From Homarus americanus (lineage: Eukaryota; Arthropoda; Malacostraca; Decapoda; Nephropidae): a stretch of 64,000 nucleotides of DNA. The notes under the pieces are model-generated. The model did no database searches, was not told the origin of the DNA, and worked only from the letters and a program-made list of their open reading frames with translations. Location of the stretch: assembly GCF_018991925.1 (NCBI RefSeq), contig NW_024744357.1:2318161-2382160 (forward strand). The letters run 5' to 3'. Shown here one piece after another: positions 1 through 54,559 of this stretch. A program made the translations under genes and the position numbers. Numbering within the stretch: the stretch's first letter is position 1; the number at the start of each line of letters is the position of its first letter.

Positions 1-464
1 ACAGTACAGTACAGTACTTTTATCACCTGAGCCTCGCAGTCTCACACTTCATCCCAACTTGTGGTGCAGTTTCTCATAAATATAAAGTTATTACTGTACT
101 GTACTGCAAGCATTTCACTATTTATGTTAATCATTATGTCCATAAAACTTGTTTTGTAGCATTTTAAGACTTTTTTGGGAGGGTTTTCTTTTGTAAGAAC
201 ATATCTCAGCTTTTACAATGAGATTCTCTGGGAAAATGGGATCAGATTTACAAAAGGTTTTCAGTAACAGAACCCTATCGTAAATCTGGGTCTGCCTGAA
301 AAAATTTCCAGTTTAATTAAATTATTTAAAATATGTTTTCCTTCTAACACACACTAAAAAGTTGTACAACACGAATCATGTTTCATTGACTTGAAATGAG
401 AACAACAGTTCCTCTTTTTTTATGCCCTCATAAAGGTTCATTACTACAGATGGGCAAGGGTTGA

Positions 465-817
465 CAGGGATGGATCCAGGAAGATCTGAAGGGGGATCCA
501 AGAAGTTGTGGGTGGTGGATCATGGCGAGCACAGTGAGCCCACCCAGCTGGGGCGGGGGGGAGGGGGGGGGGGTTGAGGGGCTGTAACCCCCCCCCCTCC
601 TCAATTTTTTCTTTAAAATCTGACCAATATTATGGGCATTTTGAAGCCATGTGCACTTGATATCAGGAGATATTCTTAAGTCAATATTAATTACTTTTCA
701 CTATACAAAAATGCCTGAGTAAAACACCTGTACTGCATTAAAGAAAAAGTTTTGGAATTTTCTGGTTAAAAGGGGGGGATCTGGACCTCTAGGACCCCCC
801 TCCTGGATCTGCCCTTG
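465..817. mobile_element. hAT-like MITE (GGCAGATCCAGG family), copy 1
   Basis: The ends are imperfect inverted repeats related to CAGGGGCAGATCCAGG, and the interior is shared with copies near 40.17, 44.05 and 63.73 kb. Interior marks are AAGAAGTTGTGGGTG, a G/C homopolymer block, CATGGGCATTTTGAAGCCAT and CAATA(A)TTACTTTTCACTATAC. No coding capacity; probably mobilised by a hAT transposase (inference from the TIR style). Confidence 0.6.
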
Positions 818-821
818 GGTG

Positions 822-1190
822 ACCTAATTGAAGTGTGTAAATATCTCAGAGGGCACTACTGTACTCAGTCGAGTGTCCATACCTGGAGCTGGCAGACGCC
901 CGCCCCACAAGGGGCCACAGCTCAAGGTTGAGGAAGCCACAAGTCCAGAAAACTGTGAGGGGTAACTTTTTTGGAGTGAGAGTTGTGAACTCTTGGAACA
1001 ACCTGCCAGAGAGTGTTGTGATGGCACCGAGTGTGAGCTCTTTCAAGACCAGACTTGACCAACAATGGAACAGGTTCAGATACATTCAGGAGCAGGTGCA
1101 TGCACAGTACTTGCCAACAGTGAGTAACAGAGATATGAGCAACCTCCCAAGCGGTTAATGAGCCGATCAGTGGCGAAGACGATGAAATTA
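822..1190 (+). pseudogene. LINE reverse transcriptase C-terminal fragment
   Basis: Plus-strand frames read NFFGVRVVNSWNNLPESVV and SVSSFKTRLDQQW (928-1158), the typical end of a Jockey/CR1-group LINE ORF2 (N-F-F-x-x-R-V-x-x-x-W-N-x-L-P). It is preceded by fragments matching the same LINE region seen at 52.9 kb. 5'-truncated. The 3' end after the stop (GAGCCGATCAGTGG) recurs inverted at 58.08 kb. Confidence 0.8.
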
Positions 1191-1379
1191 AAAAATATGG
1201 CATAAAAAATATATATGTTAAACTTCTTAAAATAATATCTATCAAGTGAACATGTAAGAAGTAACACTGATCTCTTAGTTCATTACACATGCTTTTTTTA
1301 TAGAGTATTTCACAAAATAGATATTACTGTACTTGAAAATCAAATTAGCCATCAGCCAAGATTTTTCATATAGTATATA

Positions 1380-1864
1380 CAATAATATCTCCATTAGCTG
1401 GAATCCCTCAAACCCGGAACTCTCCGATAGCTGGAATTGAAATTTTCTCAGAAAATCGCTCCCAAAGCTGGAATTTTCTGGAAAATTCCAGTTTTGTTAA
1501 CGATTTTCCGAGGGGCACATTTTCTGGAAAATCCCGATAAAATTTTCCTAATACCAAGAAAATTACGGGGATGGATGAGTTTATATCGGGGTTTGAGTGA
1601 TGAAAATCAGGCGCATTTTCCTGAAATTCCGAGAAAAATTTTCTGGTACCCTGAAAATTCCAAGGATGAGGGTTATTTTACCGGGTTCGAGAGATGATGT
1701 AGTGGACAATTTCTGGAACTTCCGAGAACATTTTACCATTAACCGGAAAATTCCAGGGATGAGGGATTTTTCCCAGCTTTGAGAGAATTCATCTCGTTAC
1801 CCGGAAATCTCTCTTTCCCGGAAGTGTCCTGCACCAATTTTTCTGGCTAATGGAGATATCACTG
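1380..1864. mobile_element. TA-target MITE with ATATCTCCATTAGC ends
   Basis: The left end (CAATAATATCTCCATTAGC) and right end (GCTAATGGAGATATCACTG) are inverted and flanked by TA. The interior repeats CCGGAA/TTTTCTGGAAAAT-like words and has no transposase. Size about 485 bp. Tc1/mariner/pogo-type by the TA target site. Confidence 0.6.
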
Positions 1865-1876
1865 TATGTACGTATA

Positions 1877-2452
1877 CAGTGATCCCTCGGTTAACGAAAT
1901 TTCGGTTAATAAATTACCTTCCATAAAAATCTTCAACTCGATTAACCAACAAAAATTCGGTTAACAAAATCCTTACGAAATCGTGTCAACATGTTTTCGC
2001 CTGCTCACCAGCTGAGTATTAGTCTGCCAATACAGTAATCGATTTTAGGGCTTAAATTCGTTACCATTTGAGTAAATATCAAGAAGGTTGTACTATTCAA
2101 TAATTTTCCAAGTCTTATATTAAAATTTTTAGTAATTTTAACAAATATTTAACATAAATGAAGAACAGGGAACTAGTTTTTAGCGCACCAAATAGCCACT
2201 CGACTCACCCAGAATGGTGTCGGTTTGTGTCTCTGCTCAGTGGAGGTAGCATCTTGCTTGAGACTCTCTTGAACATAAACTATTTTTACATTTTTACAGT
2301 ACAATTATTGGTCATTCTGAAATTTATTTTACACATGGACAATATATAATGCAGTGCAGTGTTGATTTAAAGAAAATAATCTTGAATTACACTAAGTGAA
2401 CTTAAAATTATATGGGTGAAATGGCGTCATGAGGCATGGGGTGACTTCTACT
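1877..2452 (+). mobile_element. CCTCGGTTAACGA MITE, copy 1, truncated
   Basis: Starts TA/CAGTGATCCCTCGGTTAACG and shares its interior with the full-length copies at 15.29, 24.60 and 26.60 kb (for example GCAGTGCAGTGTTGATTTAA). It lacks the right end, breaking at the (TA)n tract beginning 2453. Confidence 0.75.

Positions 2453-2487
<35 letters not shown>
2453..2487. repeat. (TA)n microsatellite
   Basis: Pure TA repeat joining the broken MITE on the left to an intact TA-flanked MITE on the right. Confidence 0.95.
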
Positions 2488-2490
<3 letters not shown>

Positions 2491-3255
2491 TGGAGTCTGC
2501 ATTTACGCGGCTTTTGTTTATGCATTTGGTCATTTACGCGGTGCCTTGCCAGAATGAAATGCTGTAATTACGTGGTAAATTTGGTCATTTACGCAGGTGA
2601 AGTATAATTTGTTTACTATATTTACTGAAGATAGTTGTTTTAGCTCATAAAATTCATACAAATTACCCGGCCAGAATATAATTTACATTGCTGGAATTCT
2701 TATAAGATTGTGATTATTTTAAATATAAACATCATGGAATTTGCATTAGACATACAAATTTTAGATCTAATGTAAGAATTTTCAATAGAAAGAGCAAAAA
2801 TTTTATCTTTTGTGCAAAATATATGACATTTATATTCAAAATATTCCTGGTCTTGCAAGGAATCCAGCAATGTCAATTATATTAACCTAACTTTAGTCTG
2901 AGGTATTATTTATTACTAAAAATGTAAGCCTACTGTTTTCACCCAAACATTTCCCAGAGAGGGAGGAGCCAGCGAGCGTGGGAAGAAGGGGGGGGGGAGT
3001 CGAGTCCATTATTTGAATGGACATTAACCGGGCGACTGTATTTCTCTTAAATATTAATTGTGTGTGCATACCATCATAAAATTAAGATGTTATTTTTACT
3101 ACAACGTACGTATTGTGTCGGAAAAAGTGGAGTTTGGGGGTCGGCCCAGTCTCTATTCCAATTAATCCCATATGTTATGTTATTTCATTTACGCGTTTCT
3201 CATTTTACGCGGGCCTCCATGGGTTCAATTGACCGCGTAAATGCAGACTCCACTG
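2488..3255. mobile_element. TA-flanked MITE with GGAGTCTGCATTTACGCGG ends
   Basis: Inverted ends CAGTGGAGTCTGCATTTACG and CGTAAATGCAGACTCCACTG are flanked by TA on both sides. 768 bp, no transposase. Its right-hand interior (GTGGAGTTTGGGGGTCGG, CAATTAATCCCATATGTT) matches, inverted, the interior of the MITE at 48.9 kb, so the two are relatives with different outer ends. Confidence 0.8.
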
Positions 3256-3257
3256 TA

Positions 3258-6200
3258 TATTATACTATACAGGTATATATATATATATACTCGTATCTTC
3301 CCACTTTCCCACTAGTATCTCTATGTAAACATTCTTTGTTACTATTATCACTTTTTGTATGAGAAAAGCAACTTTCCTAGAGTAAAATACGTGGAATATG
3401 ATTTTGCACTTTGTTCCCCCCCAAATAATTATGTACTGTTCAGTGTCTCATTATACCCTTTCCTTTTCAATAAAATTGTTATTCTAAGAACATAGCTGTT
3501 ATTTCATATTCCCATCGTTACATTTCTCCCGCAAATGTTTTAATTTCATACCTGTGTAGTATAGCTTGGTAACATCGCATACTAAGATTTATCTTTGCTT
3601 GTTCATATATACCCTATATGTACATAAATAAACTGGAAAATCCCAGGATCACGAGTTAATGACAGAATTTGTTCCGGAAAACCAAGACAGTGATAATGCC
3701 TGGAAAGAAGAAACCCTACTTGTGAGCAATGCATGAGAACAACACTCTGAGTGACAAATACAAACACTATAACTGTACAGTATTGGAATAAAGACTTGCT
3801 TTAACAAATGTCACAGAGCATCAATCAACAAGCAATTTAGCACAGTACAGAATACTAACTCTAAACTCTTCACCTTCCTCAGCAAACTATCAATAAATAC
3901 ACAATTATCCAACAAAGAAAGAGAGAGTAAGTGAGAGAGGAGATGCTTCAAAGCTAACTTAATTCTACTAAGCTCATTCCATTTTCTCCTTTGTAAGGTA
4001 TCCTTCCATAGAAATAAATTACTTGTCCTTAGCACAGTTGGTTGGTCCAAATTAAAATTCTTAAATCAATGAACATAAGATCTGCTTAAAAATATACTGC
4101 TCTTACTCCATATTTCAAAAGGAGCAGAATGGACAATTCCATTTTCGAATTAAAAATTCTTTGTCATTACAAGTGCCGACGGTGCTAAGGAAACTATTAT
4201 AAAAAAATTCTTGACATGTAAAACTGAGATGCCAGGCTACAGTAACACCCAGGTGAATGGAAAATGAAGCCCTTTTTTTGTTTGCAGTAAATAAACATGG
4301 AGGAACAATAGACAAAATATAACTAAATTTATAAACCGATTTCTACGACTCAAGCAGAAAACAAAAAACATTGAAGAAGTTTCAAATATTGTACACCTGT
4401 AATACGTAAAATTTCCCAATAAACATTTCAAATTAAAGTATCTACAAACTTTCATAAACACATTAAAAAAGTCAACTTACACAAATATTATCAATATGGT
4501 GGGAAGTAGAATGCCAGAGACACTAGCCTTTACAAAAGTATAAACAACAAAAAAAGAATAATGATTTATGGCACATCCACTTAAATAAAGCCTTATAAAT
4601 CATAATTAAATAAAGCTTTACAATCACATTTTTGCCTGGCACAAAACTATTAGTATTATAACAAAGAGATCAATACAGCAGTCTGCATACTACCACTCTC
4701 AAAATATGCTAAATACCTACGAAGGATCGACTCTTTTTCACATTAAAATATGGTTTCCTTTTACCCTTTACAATCATCAATCAAAATGGCAGACATTAAC
4801 AGTATTTGTCTGTTGGGACGATGTTTGTAACCTACAGCAGTGACTCACATCAACAAGGTCAACAACAACATGACCAATTAATAACCTCATTATTCCCAAG
4901 CTTTGTATTTTTCATTCATAAAAATATTTTCGTCATTCAGTTTGTCCAAAATGTCTATTAAAATTTCTGGAATATGTAGAAAAAGCTCTTACACAGTAGT
5001 ACCAACAAGCTTGCTATACAAAATATTAGTCACAGCTCACTTATCCATATTACATGATTTACATGCACTGTACTTGTCTCTATGTGTAAGGCTCTGGGGT
5101 CATATGTTGTGACACAAAGAGCAGGAGAGGATAAGGTAATGGATCCTTTCATTATCAAAAAGAACATCCATTGATGAGGCTGCAAATTACTTAGTAAGCT
5201 TAGTGCACCTTGGTCACATTAGTCTGCTAGGGATGGAGTATCAGTACTAGATGGGACAGGCATACAAATATATCTTGTGTGACCTACAAAAGGTACTGCA
5301 GTAAAAGCTTTGTATGGTTATAGCTGGGACTCTGGATACAATATGTCACACTCTACACATGTCCTGCACCACTTTCTCCACAGTTTTTCATCCCCCCTTT
5401 TAAGTCTCTGTACCCTTCATGAAATCCCACACAAGAGTGGGAGAAGAGTCAAAAGGGAGAAGAGTCAAGATATTATATAAATGAACAAGAATGCTTCAAT
5501 TTCATAAGAACAGTAAAAAAAAAGTACTAAGTAATTCTGATAATGCCAGTCTGTGCTGAGTCAAGCCAGATGATGAATGGATGTAAAAGTTATCTAAACG
5601 TGGATGACATTAAACATTATTAAATCAATCCAAGAGGAATAAAGATTGAGTTGATTACTGAATTTTTTGTGGTTTTTGTGAACCTCAGAGCACTTCTTTC
5701 AGCTCATTCATTTGGCTACGGAATAAAGTTGACAGACAAGGCTCCAATTTTCAAAGACATATACAGCATATGTTAAATTTCCCCCTAACTGGTGATAAGA
5801 GAATGCATCCGACTGACCCACTAAAACTCAGAGATGGAGGCCAAAATGTGTCAGAATTGTACTTCAGACTATACCATAACTTGATGCCTTCTCTTATCTC
5901 AGGCAGGAGGTAAAGATTTAATGTATAACCCTTTGAAATCTGGAAGAAAAACTGAAGATGAGACAAGTGAGCTGTGACTGTACAGTACATATATGAAACA
6001 ACCAATATCCAAACACTTGGTCATAACGAGGTCTTGAACAACAGGGTTTCCTCTCAACTATACATTTATTGGTTGAAGACTACATGTGTGTGTTCAAAAT
6101 ATTAATCTCCACTGAAATAGAATTTAATTTTCCAGTTAGGAATAACAAAGATAACTGCTGAAAAGTTAAGTTGACTGGTTGATAGTCACTAAATCTTGTA

Positions 6201-7010
6201 TACCATATCAGTGATCAGATAAGAAAATTCAACTGTAAAATTATATTTTGAACACCCTACTTTTGAGCAACATAAACTTTCTAACATATCACTAACAAGA
6301 GTGCAAACTTTTGAGAATTTATTGTTCACCTGTCGTATCACATTAAATTTTAAGTATTGAGCCATGTCAGAAATATCTAGGAGCCAGTTTTAAAATTTGA
6401 CGTGATATTATTAAAAGCACTGTATAGCAGCTTCAATATTTTCATACACTAATCTGCTGCCAAATAAATAAGCAGACAGAATAAACATGCTATACAGCTG
6501 ATAGTACTTACAGTGTATGGCTGGTGAGTCGCAAGCCCTGAGCAAAATTTTTCCGGCAGCAGCGGCCAAATGTGGGGTCAGTTTGGATTTCTAGTGAGCA
6601 TATCAAAGGCAGCTGCATCACCACACAAGGCAATTTCAGTACAGTATTCATAAAAGGCTCTCAATGTAACATATATTAACTGTCTTATTTTCAATGTTCC
6701 TGCTAATTTATTCTTTAGCTGTTGGCCATTTTATTATATCTTCGACATACTTTCCATCCATGGTAATCTTAAAACAATGATTCCATAAAAATAAATAATT
6801 ACGGTACCTTAAATCAAAGGTTTAGAAGCCACCTTTTACACCGATGCTTTTTCTGTAATCTTTTACAACATGGATAATAATGCTTGGTTTAAAATTTCTA
6901 TAAATAATGGACAGTATTTGATTTAGTGGTAAAAGATTCAGACATATGACCTTTCAGCAGTCAGTTAAGCATATATCCAAAAACGTATACAATAGCTATC
7001 CTTTAAATGC
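3258..7010. other. Downstream flank, no gene recognised
   Basis: AT-rich sequence with no coding region or clear repeat that I can support on either strand. Part may be 3' UTR of the minus-strand homeobox gene, since several TTTATT (minus AATAAA) occur. All ORFs here are short and lack family motifs. Confidence 0.4.
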
Positions 7011-7016
7011 TTTATT
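7011..7016 (-). terminator. Candidate polyadenylation signal AATAAA
   Basis: The minus strand reads AATAAA about 56 nt after the TAG of the homeobox gene. It is the first canonical signal downstream of the stop. A longer 3' UTR ending at later signals cannot be excluded. Confidence 0.4.
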
Positions 7017-7071
7017 GCCACAAAGCTCTGAAGTGAGTTTCACCAACTAACACGATGCACATTTTTATCAT

Positions 7072-48618
<41,547 letters not shown>

Positions 48619-48891
48619 GAGTGCAACTGTTTGGGTTCTCTTACTCCTAAGTCTTCCCTCTCACTGCCATCTGTCCTAAGACCCCAAAGGGACTCTGCAA
48701 AAATAGAGGCTAATTAGCTATATCAGACATTGTGATATGAAAGATACCTTATAACACCACACTTAATGTTACATTTTGTACAAAAAAAAAAAAGAGTATC
48801 AGTAGCCAGTCCACACATGACTGGATACCAACTATTGCAGTTCCTGTACTGTATTTGTTTTTATGTTATAAATTTCCTACTATGTACTGTA

Positions 48892-49513
48892 CAGTTGTAC
48901 CCAGCTTAACGCGGTCAATTGAACCCACAGGGTACCGCGTTAAGTGAACAACAGAACATATGGGATTAATTCCAATAGAGACTGGCCCGACCCCCAAACT
49001 CCACTTTTTGACGACACACAACTATGTTGTAGTAAAAATATTATCTTAACTTTATGATGGTATGCACACACAATTAATAATTAAGAGAAATATCAATAAT
49101 ATTAGGTTTTTTAACACTTACATTAGTAGAAAAGATGGCTGGGCACACGGGATGGGGGGTTGGTTCCGAGGCAGAGGGCAGATTATTGGCCCTCACCTGT
49201 ATCACTTGTATCAATTGTATCACTATCCACCACAGAGGCTTGCAGGGCCTCTTTGTCAAACCCCTCAAAGTCCATATAAGTCCATATCCTCACTATAATT
49301 ATCACTATCACTGACTTGGGCCGGCTGTGGTGGGTGGCGGGTGAAGAACTCGGTAATGTTTTGATGACTGGGCGACCTTGTGCGCATCGTGCCTGCGCCG
49401 CTTCCCGCGTATATGAGTAGATGAACCGCGTTAAGTGAAAGTTCGGTTCTGGCGAGGCACCGCTTATATGAGAAATCGCGTTAAGTGAAACCGCGTTAAG
49501 CGGGGTACAACTG
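48892..49513. mobile_element. TA-flanked MITE with GTACCCNGCTTAACGCGG ends
   Basis: CAGTTGTACCCAGCTTAACG and CGTTAAGCGGGGTACAACTG are inverted ends flanked by TA; 622 bp. The left interior (CATATGGGATTAATTCCAAT, CGACCCCCAAACTCCAC) matches the MITE at 2.49 kb in inverted sense. It sits just upstream of exon 1. Confidence 0.82.
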
Positions 49514-49872
49514 TATATGATGCCAGCCAGTCAAAGAGGTGCTCATGTCTTGAGTCTCAACATTCAGCTGTTTGTAGGTTATTCCACCCCTTTGGCAGAA
49601 AGCTAGATCACGCACAGGTCGCACATCACCCGATAGTGGAGCTACAGTCTAGTACAGTATTCACTTCATTGCCGAGGATGTAAGGGGATGGGGTTAATAT
49701 GTTCTTGGTCTTACCAAGTCAGTGTCTTTTTAATTGCTGAAGACCTGTAGGCTATGGTATGGGGTGTGAGAGTCATTGTAAGAATTGAGAAGTTCCAGAT
49801 TTGTAAACATGATATAAATACAGTGTCCCCAGAAAATATTGATTCCAATTATGTTATAAAAAGCATTATAAA

Positions 49873-49980
49873 TTAACCACTTGTGTACGGGGCCCCTCTC
49901 TCTGCTGAATAAAATCATCTGGCAATACCCAAAAAAAAATAAAATAAAAAAAATTGGCATCAGCGTAAGGAAGTGGTTAA
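49873..49980. mobile_element. TTAA-bounded MITE about 100 bp, copy 3
   Basis: Starts TTAACCACTTGTGTACGGGG and ends AAGTGGTTAA (10-bp inverted ends); interior AATAAAATCATCTGGC. Confidence 0.65.
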
Positions 49981-50518
49981 AGCTGGAAGATGGAGTGAAA
50001 CTGACTTTATGCCAACTTAATGGTGCCACAGGCCTCTATGCATAAGATTCCCACATGGTGGTTGTCTTTAGCTACAGTCTGAACAAGGATAAAACACACA
50101 CACCACCATACCAGAACAGTCACCATGGGTCATAAGAACATTACTGGTGTGGAAAAGACTCACATCCTTGCACTGGTGGGTGAAAATATTCCTCTGAGGG
50201 AAATCCAGGATGAGGCATAGCAAATATTAAGACTTAAGCAAGCAGCACATAATTTTCTAGAAATTCTATCAAATCTCAGAAATTGTCTTTTGAGAGACCT
50301 AGGTAGACCTTAAGAGATGAGAAGTGTTGAAGATTCTGACAGTGTCTGCAGAACAAAGAAGAAAGTCCCCCCCCTAAATCTCCTTCAGTTTGTATCAGAA
50401 AAAATGATTCAACACAAAATGCAAAGGAACATGCCATCTCATCATGAGTACCTCAACTGCAGGAGGAGACCAAGTACAGTACCAGGTACAGATCTGGGCA
50501 ATGGAGATGGGTTGTGAT

Positions 50519-51016
50519 TTTTTTTTTTAAGGGATTAGCCCACCCAGGCACAGGCCACTGACCAACATCAAGGCCTGGGGAGCAAAAACATAGCAATAAC
50601 AATGATAATAATAATAAAATAATAATAATATAAATAAATTATTAAAAACAACAATAATAATAATAACACACCATGTAATAAATATTATTATTATAATAAT
50701 AATAATAATAACAATAATATAATATAATAATAATACCCTGTATTAAAGATCCATCTATAAATACAAAAACGAAAAAAGAAAAGATCAAGAGTGACAACGA
50801 TACAGGTATATGTATGTTGTGTTGTCCATAGTAAGAGAAACAATTGAGACCCTGCAATTGTGTGTAAATGAGGCAGAAAGTCAGATCAGCAACCTGGGAC
50901 TTGGTCACAATTTTCGTGATGCCATATGGCAGCAGGGTCTACCATTAGACAACACATTATGCTTCCAATATCTTCCCAGGCGGTAGTACCTCCCTGTTTG
51001 ATAGCTGCCTACTACC
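50519..51016 (-). mobile_element. Composite LINE-tailed retroposon, copy C, uninterrupted
   Basis: The only uninterrupted copy: minus GGTAGTAGGCAGCTATCAAA at 51016, RT-like block, (TTA)n spacer 50600-50740, tail GTGCCTGGGTGGGCTAATCC near 50540 and poly(A) (T run 50519-50528). The RT-like block, read on plus, gives ETLQLCVNEAESQISNLGL, resembling the segment after the RT active site in several LINEs. Confidence 0.75.
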
Positions 51017-52899
51017 TGGTGTACTGTATTTACAAACACTTGCTGAATCTATACTAAACCAAAGGTAAAATGACAAAGTATTACAAGTTACATGTGTTTC
51101 ATCCATACTTTTGTTAAGTCATGTAAAAATATCACAGGGAATCTAGGGATCAATATCTTCTGCAGACACTGTACTGTATGCTTCTAGTGAACAAACTGTG
51201 GTTTTAAATAAATTATCATGGTGGCATCCCTGAAATAAGGCAATTACAAACTGTGAATACAGTACTGTACAAGAGTATATTACATATATTAGTTATCAGT
51301 GACATATAAATGTGAAAATATGACACCAGATCTATTATACAGTATTAAGATTTCAATGCAAAGGTGCGAGTTTTTACAGGTGGTACAGTGTTTACCTCCT
51401 AGAAGTTCTCTAGTCAGAGCATTTTGAGTTCATATTCTTATCAATAGTCTGAAGGTCATTGTTGGACTTTCTATAGGATGGTAAATCACCATAAATGTTG
51501 ACAAATATACATAACCCCACGATGAGGAGAGAAACAAAATCTACAAAAGGAAGAAACAGTGTTGGAAGTTGCCAATTTGGGGGCAGTAAAGCTTGAATTG
51601 GGTCAGCAAATTTTTTAACTAATCCAGCCCTAGGTAGCTACTTGTTGGTTGTTAAAAGGTTGAAGCACATAGGAGAAGGCAAGAAAGATCTTCTAAGGAA
51701 AATTTTTAAATCATTGCAAATCCATATATTCTATTGCAAAATCAAATATTCACACAGACTGGGAGAAACTGTATACAGTATTATGAAATTAATATATACC
51801 GTACTCGTACAGCACTGCTATTACAAACAGCTGGTTTACCCATTTTCAAAATGCAAAGATCATGAACATCACTTGAACTTTAAAATCCCTGTAAGTGACA
51901 AGTGCACTGTATAAGAGATACAGTATACAGATATTTCTTAACACTGATATAAATTTAACAATAATTAAGTACAATTTTGAGTTTGGTATATGTAGCTAGC
52001 TTTAAGACAGTGGTTTACCGTCACCAAACTTCTAGATGGTACATCCAACTTATGTTCATGTAAAAATGAGAAACAGCGATATGAATTTTTTACAAACTAA
52101 GGCAAATCAGGCAACTTTTTTAACAGGGGAAGAATTCAATTAACATTAACTAATTTTTGCAACATATTAAAGTTTTAAAGCTCAGTGTTTTATCATACTT
52201 TTCAATAAAACACTCAAGCCTTTAGGACATTTTTAAATGTATAAAAAACTAGACAACTCAGCTGGGGACACAATATTAGAAGACCGTGTACTGTACTGTA
52301 TATTATTCAACCTTGTTCTGGTAGAGTACTTCATATGTGCATGGAAAATGTATCAGCTTTTTAGATAAGAACATAAGCAAACTTTACATTGCTAATACAG
52401 CATGTAAATAATCCGAATGCAGGCAAGTTACGAACAAAATATATTCGGTAGGGTTAGGTTAGGATTACTGTATACCCTAACAAAACCTTACCTGACTTGT
52501 TCAAAAATATTATGCAAATACTGTATACCTTAAAATGTCTGCAAGATCTATATTGGCCTGTTCTATATTAGCATAATGCAGTCTTAAAAACATAACAAAT
52601 TCCAAAATTCCTCAAACCATAAATTGGCAAACAGTCATGACATCTAGTACTGTAGTTATGTGGAGCTAGAGTTTGCGCCTCTTTATTTAAATCTTTCGTC
52701 AATACATACTGTATCCATGTACAGTACAGAGCTCACATTCCAACTACTGGTAGATATTTTGGATCTTTTCCCATATTTGGACTGTAGCCAATTCTTTTGA
52801 AAATTAGCTTATTAACTGTTTCAATTCAAAATGTAGAATTATGCAAAATTTGTCTTGCATTAGGTTTGTTCTCCTTTAGTTAATGAGCACAACCACAAG

Positions 52900-53140
52900 A
52901 AAACGATCTGGAGTTGATTGAAAATGTCCTAAGGAGGGCTACCAGACTGGTGCTTACACTCCAGTACCTCAGTTATCCAGAGAGATTAGAATACCTGCAA
53001 CTGCCTAGCTTACAGTATACTACAGATGCATAAGGGAAAACATAATTGAGGTGTATAAACATCTCAAAGGGCACTACTCAGTTGAGTGTCCATACTCGGA
53101 GCTGTGGACGTCCACCCCACAAGGGGCCACAGCTGGGTTG
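52900..53140 (+). pseudogene. LINE C-terminal fragment
   Basis: Reads LIENVLRRATRLVLTLQYLS then YPERLEYLQLPSL, and ends in sequence matching 836-920 (GGGCACTACTCAGTTGAGTGTCCATACTCGGAGCTG). Same LINE family as the fragment at 0.82 kb. Confidence 0.75.
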
Positions 53141-54451
53141 TGCAATATGAATGCGTGCACTGTATAGTACAGTAACTGCATACCGTAATTATGCATGTAT
53201 CTTTTCAACTGTTCATTTTCGTAAAAAACAAAAACATATTTTATGTCGGCATAAAATTCTACATTTAGTAGGCCCATTTAAAAAAAATAAATAGAGTCCG
53301 AATTTTTGAAAAGTTCCGATACTTTAATTATACCATTACTTAAGCTCGAAAGACTTTCCAAAATGAAAAGGAAAATTATTGCTTAAGCAATAATTTTGAG
53401 TAAGTCACAACACACAGGTAACTAATCAGCTGAGGTTTACAACTTATCACCTGCATGCTGGTGAGATACTGTACAGTATTTCATAAATAATACAGTAGTG
53501 ATGATATTTTGAAGGACTGCCCTATCTTCCTTTATATTATTTAATTTATATGCAGAGTACTTGAGACTCCTGCCAGATGCTTCTGGCAACATTGTACAGA
53601 GGTACCTAGTGACAGCACTTGGATCCCATTTCCTATATGAAATAAACTGTTGAAATTGAATTGATGTTTACGAAATAGTTTAATTTTAACACAGTAAATT
53701 TCAGAAAAAAGAGAAACAGCTCCTTAATATTTAATTTTACAACATTCGAAGGAAGACTTGTAGAATGTGATCATAAAAATAAATGTTCAATACTGTAGCT
53801 ACGATACCAGTACATCTATATGGTTGGCTTGCACAAGGTCATTGACCTCTCACACAGCACAATGGACACCATGAGTTTTCATCTAACCTTTATATTGATA
53901 AAATTACACAGTACTGTAGTGTAAACCTAAATACTCCCTAACAAATTACAAGATGCCAAGTTATGCACCTCTGGAAAGGTCAAATCTTCTAGAAAATGCC
54001 CTCCTCTTAGATTGGAACCTTTGGAATTCAATCTATCTATTCCCACCTGTGAAAATATTGCCCAAAGTGGTGCACAAACTCAGATCCTTCCGAGGCAAAG
54101 TCCTCTTAATTGCACCATATTGGATGTGTGTTTCAATGCATAAAAAGAAAGTCCAGTACTGGAATAGGTAAAAAATGCACGAAGATTAAAAACAATATTT
54201 AAATTAAATGAGCGAATTTTCAAAACTAACAATGAAGATCTTGTCACACTCCATAACAAGCTTGTGTGATTAAAACATTATCTAAAGTAAACTAACCAAT
54301 CCTAACAAAGATCACAATTTATTCTTAGTTTGATTTGGCAAGATTTTGTCATCTGCTCTTATTAATGTTAAAGATCTTATCAAACAATGACAAGAAATAT
54401 TATGGTATCCTTAACCTTTAGCTACCAAATGAAACAGTAGTTATTACACCG

Positions 54452-54551
54452 TTAACCACTTTACTACGGGGACACCACTGTTGATAATTAATTTAGCTAA
54501 CACCAGACGATTTTATCCAGCTCAGAGGGATACCCATACACGAGGGGTTAA
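54452..54551. mobile_element. TTAA-bounded MITE about 100 bp, copy 4
   Basis: TTAACCACTTTACTACGGGG to CACGAGGGGTTAA; interior CACCAGACGATTTTATCCAG. Exactly 100 bp between and including the TTAA ends. Confidence 0.65.
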
Positions 54552-54559
54552 ACAGGACC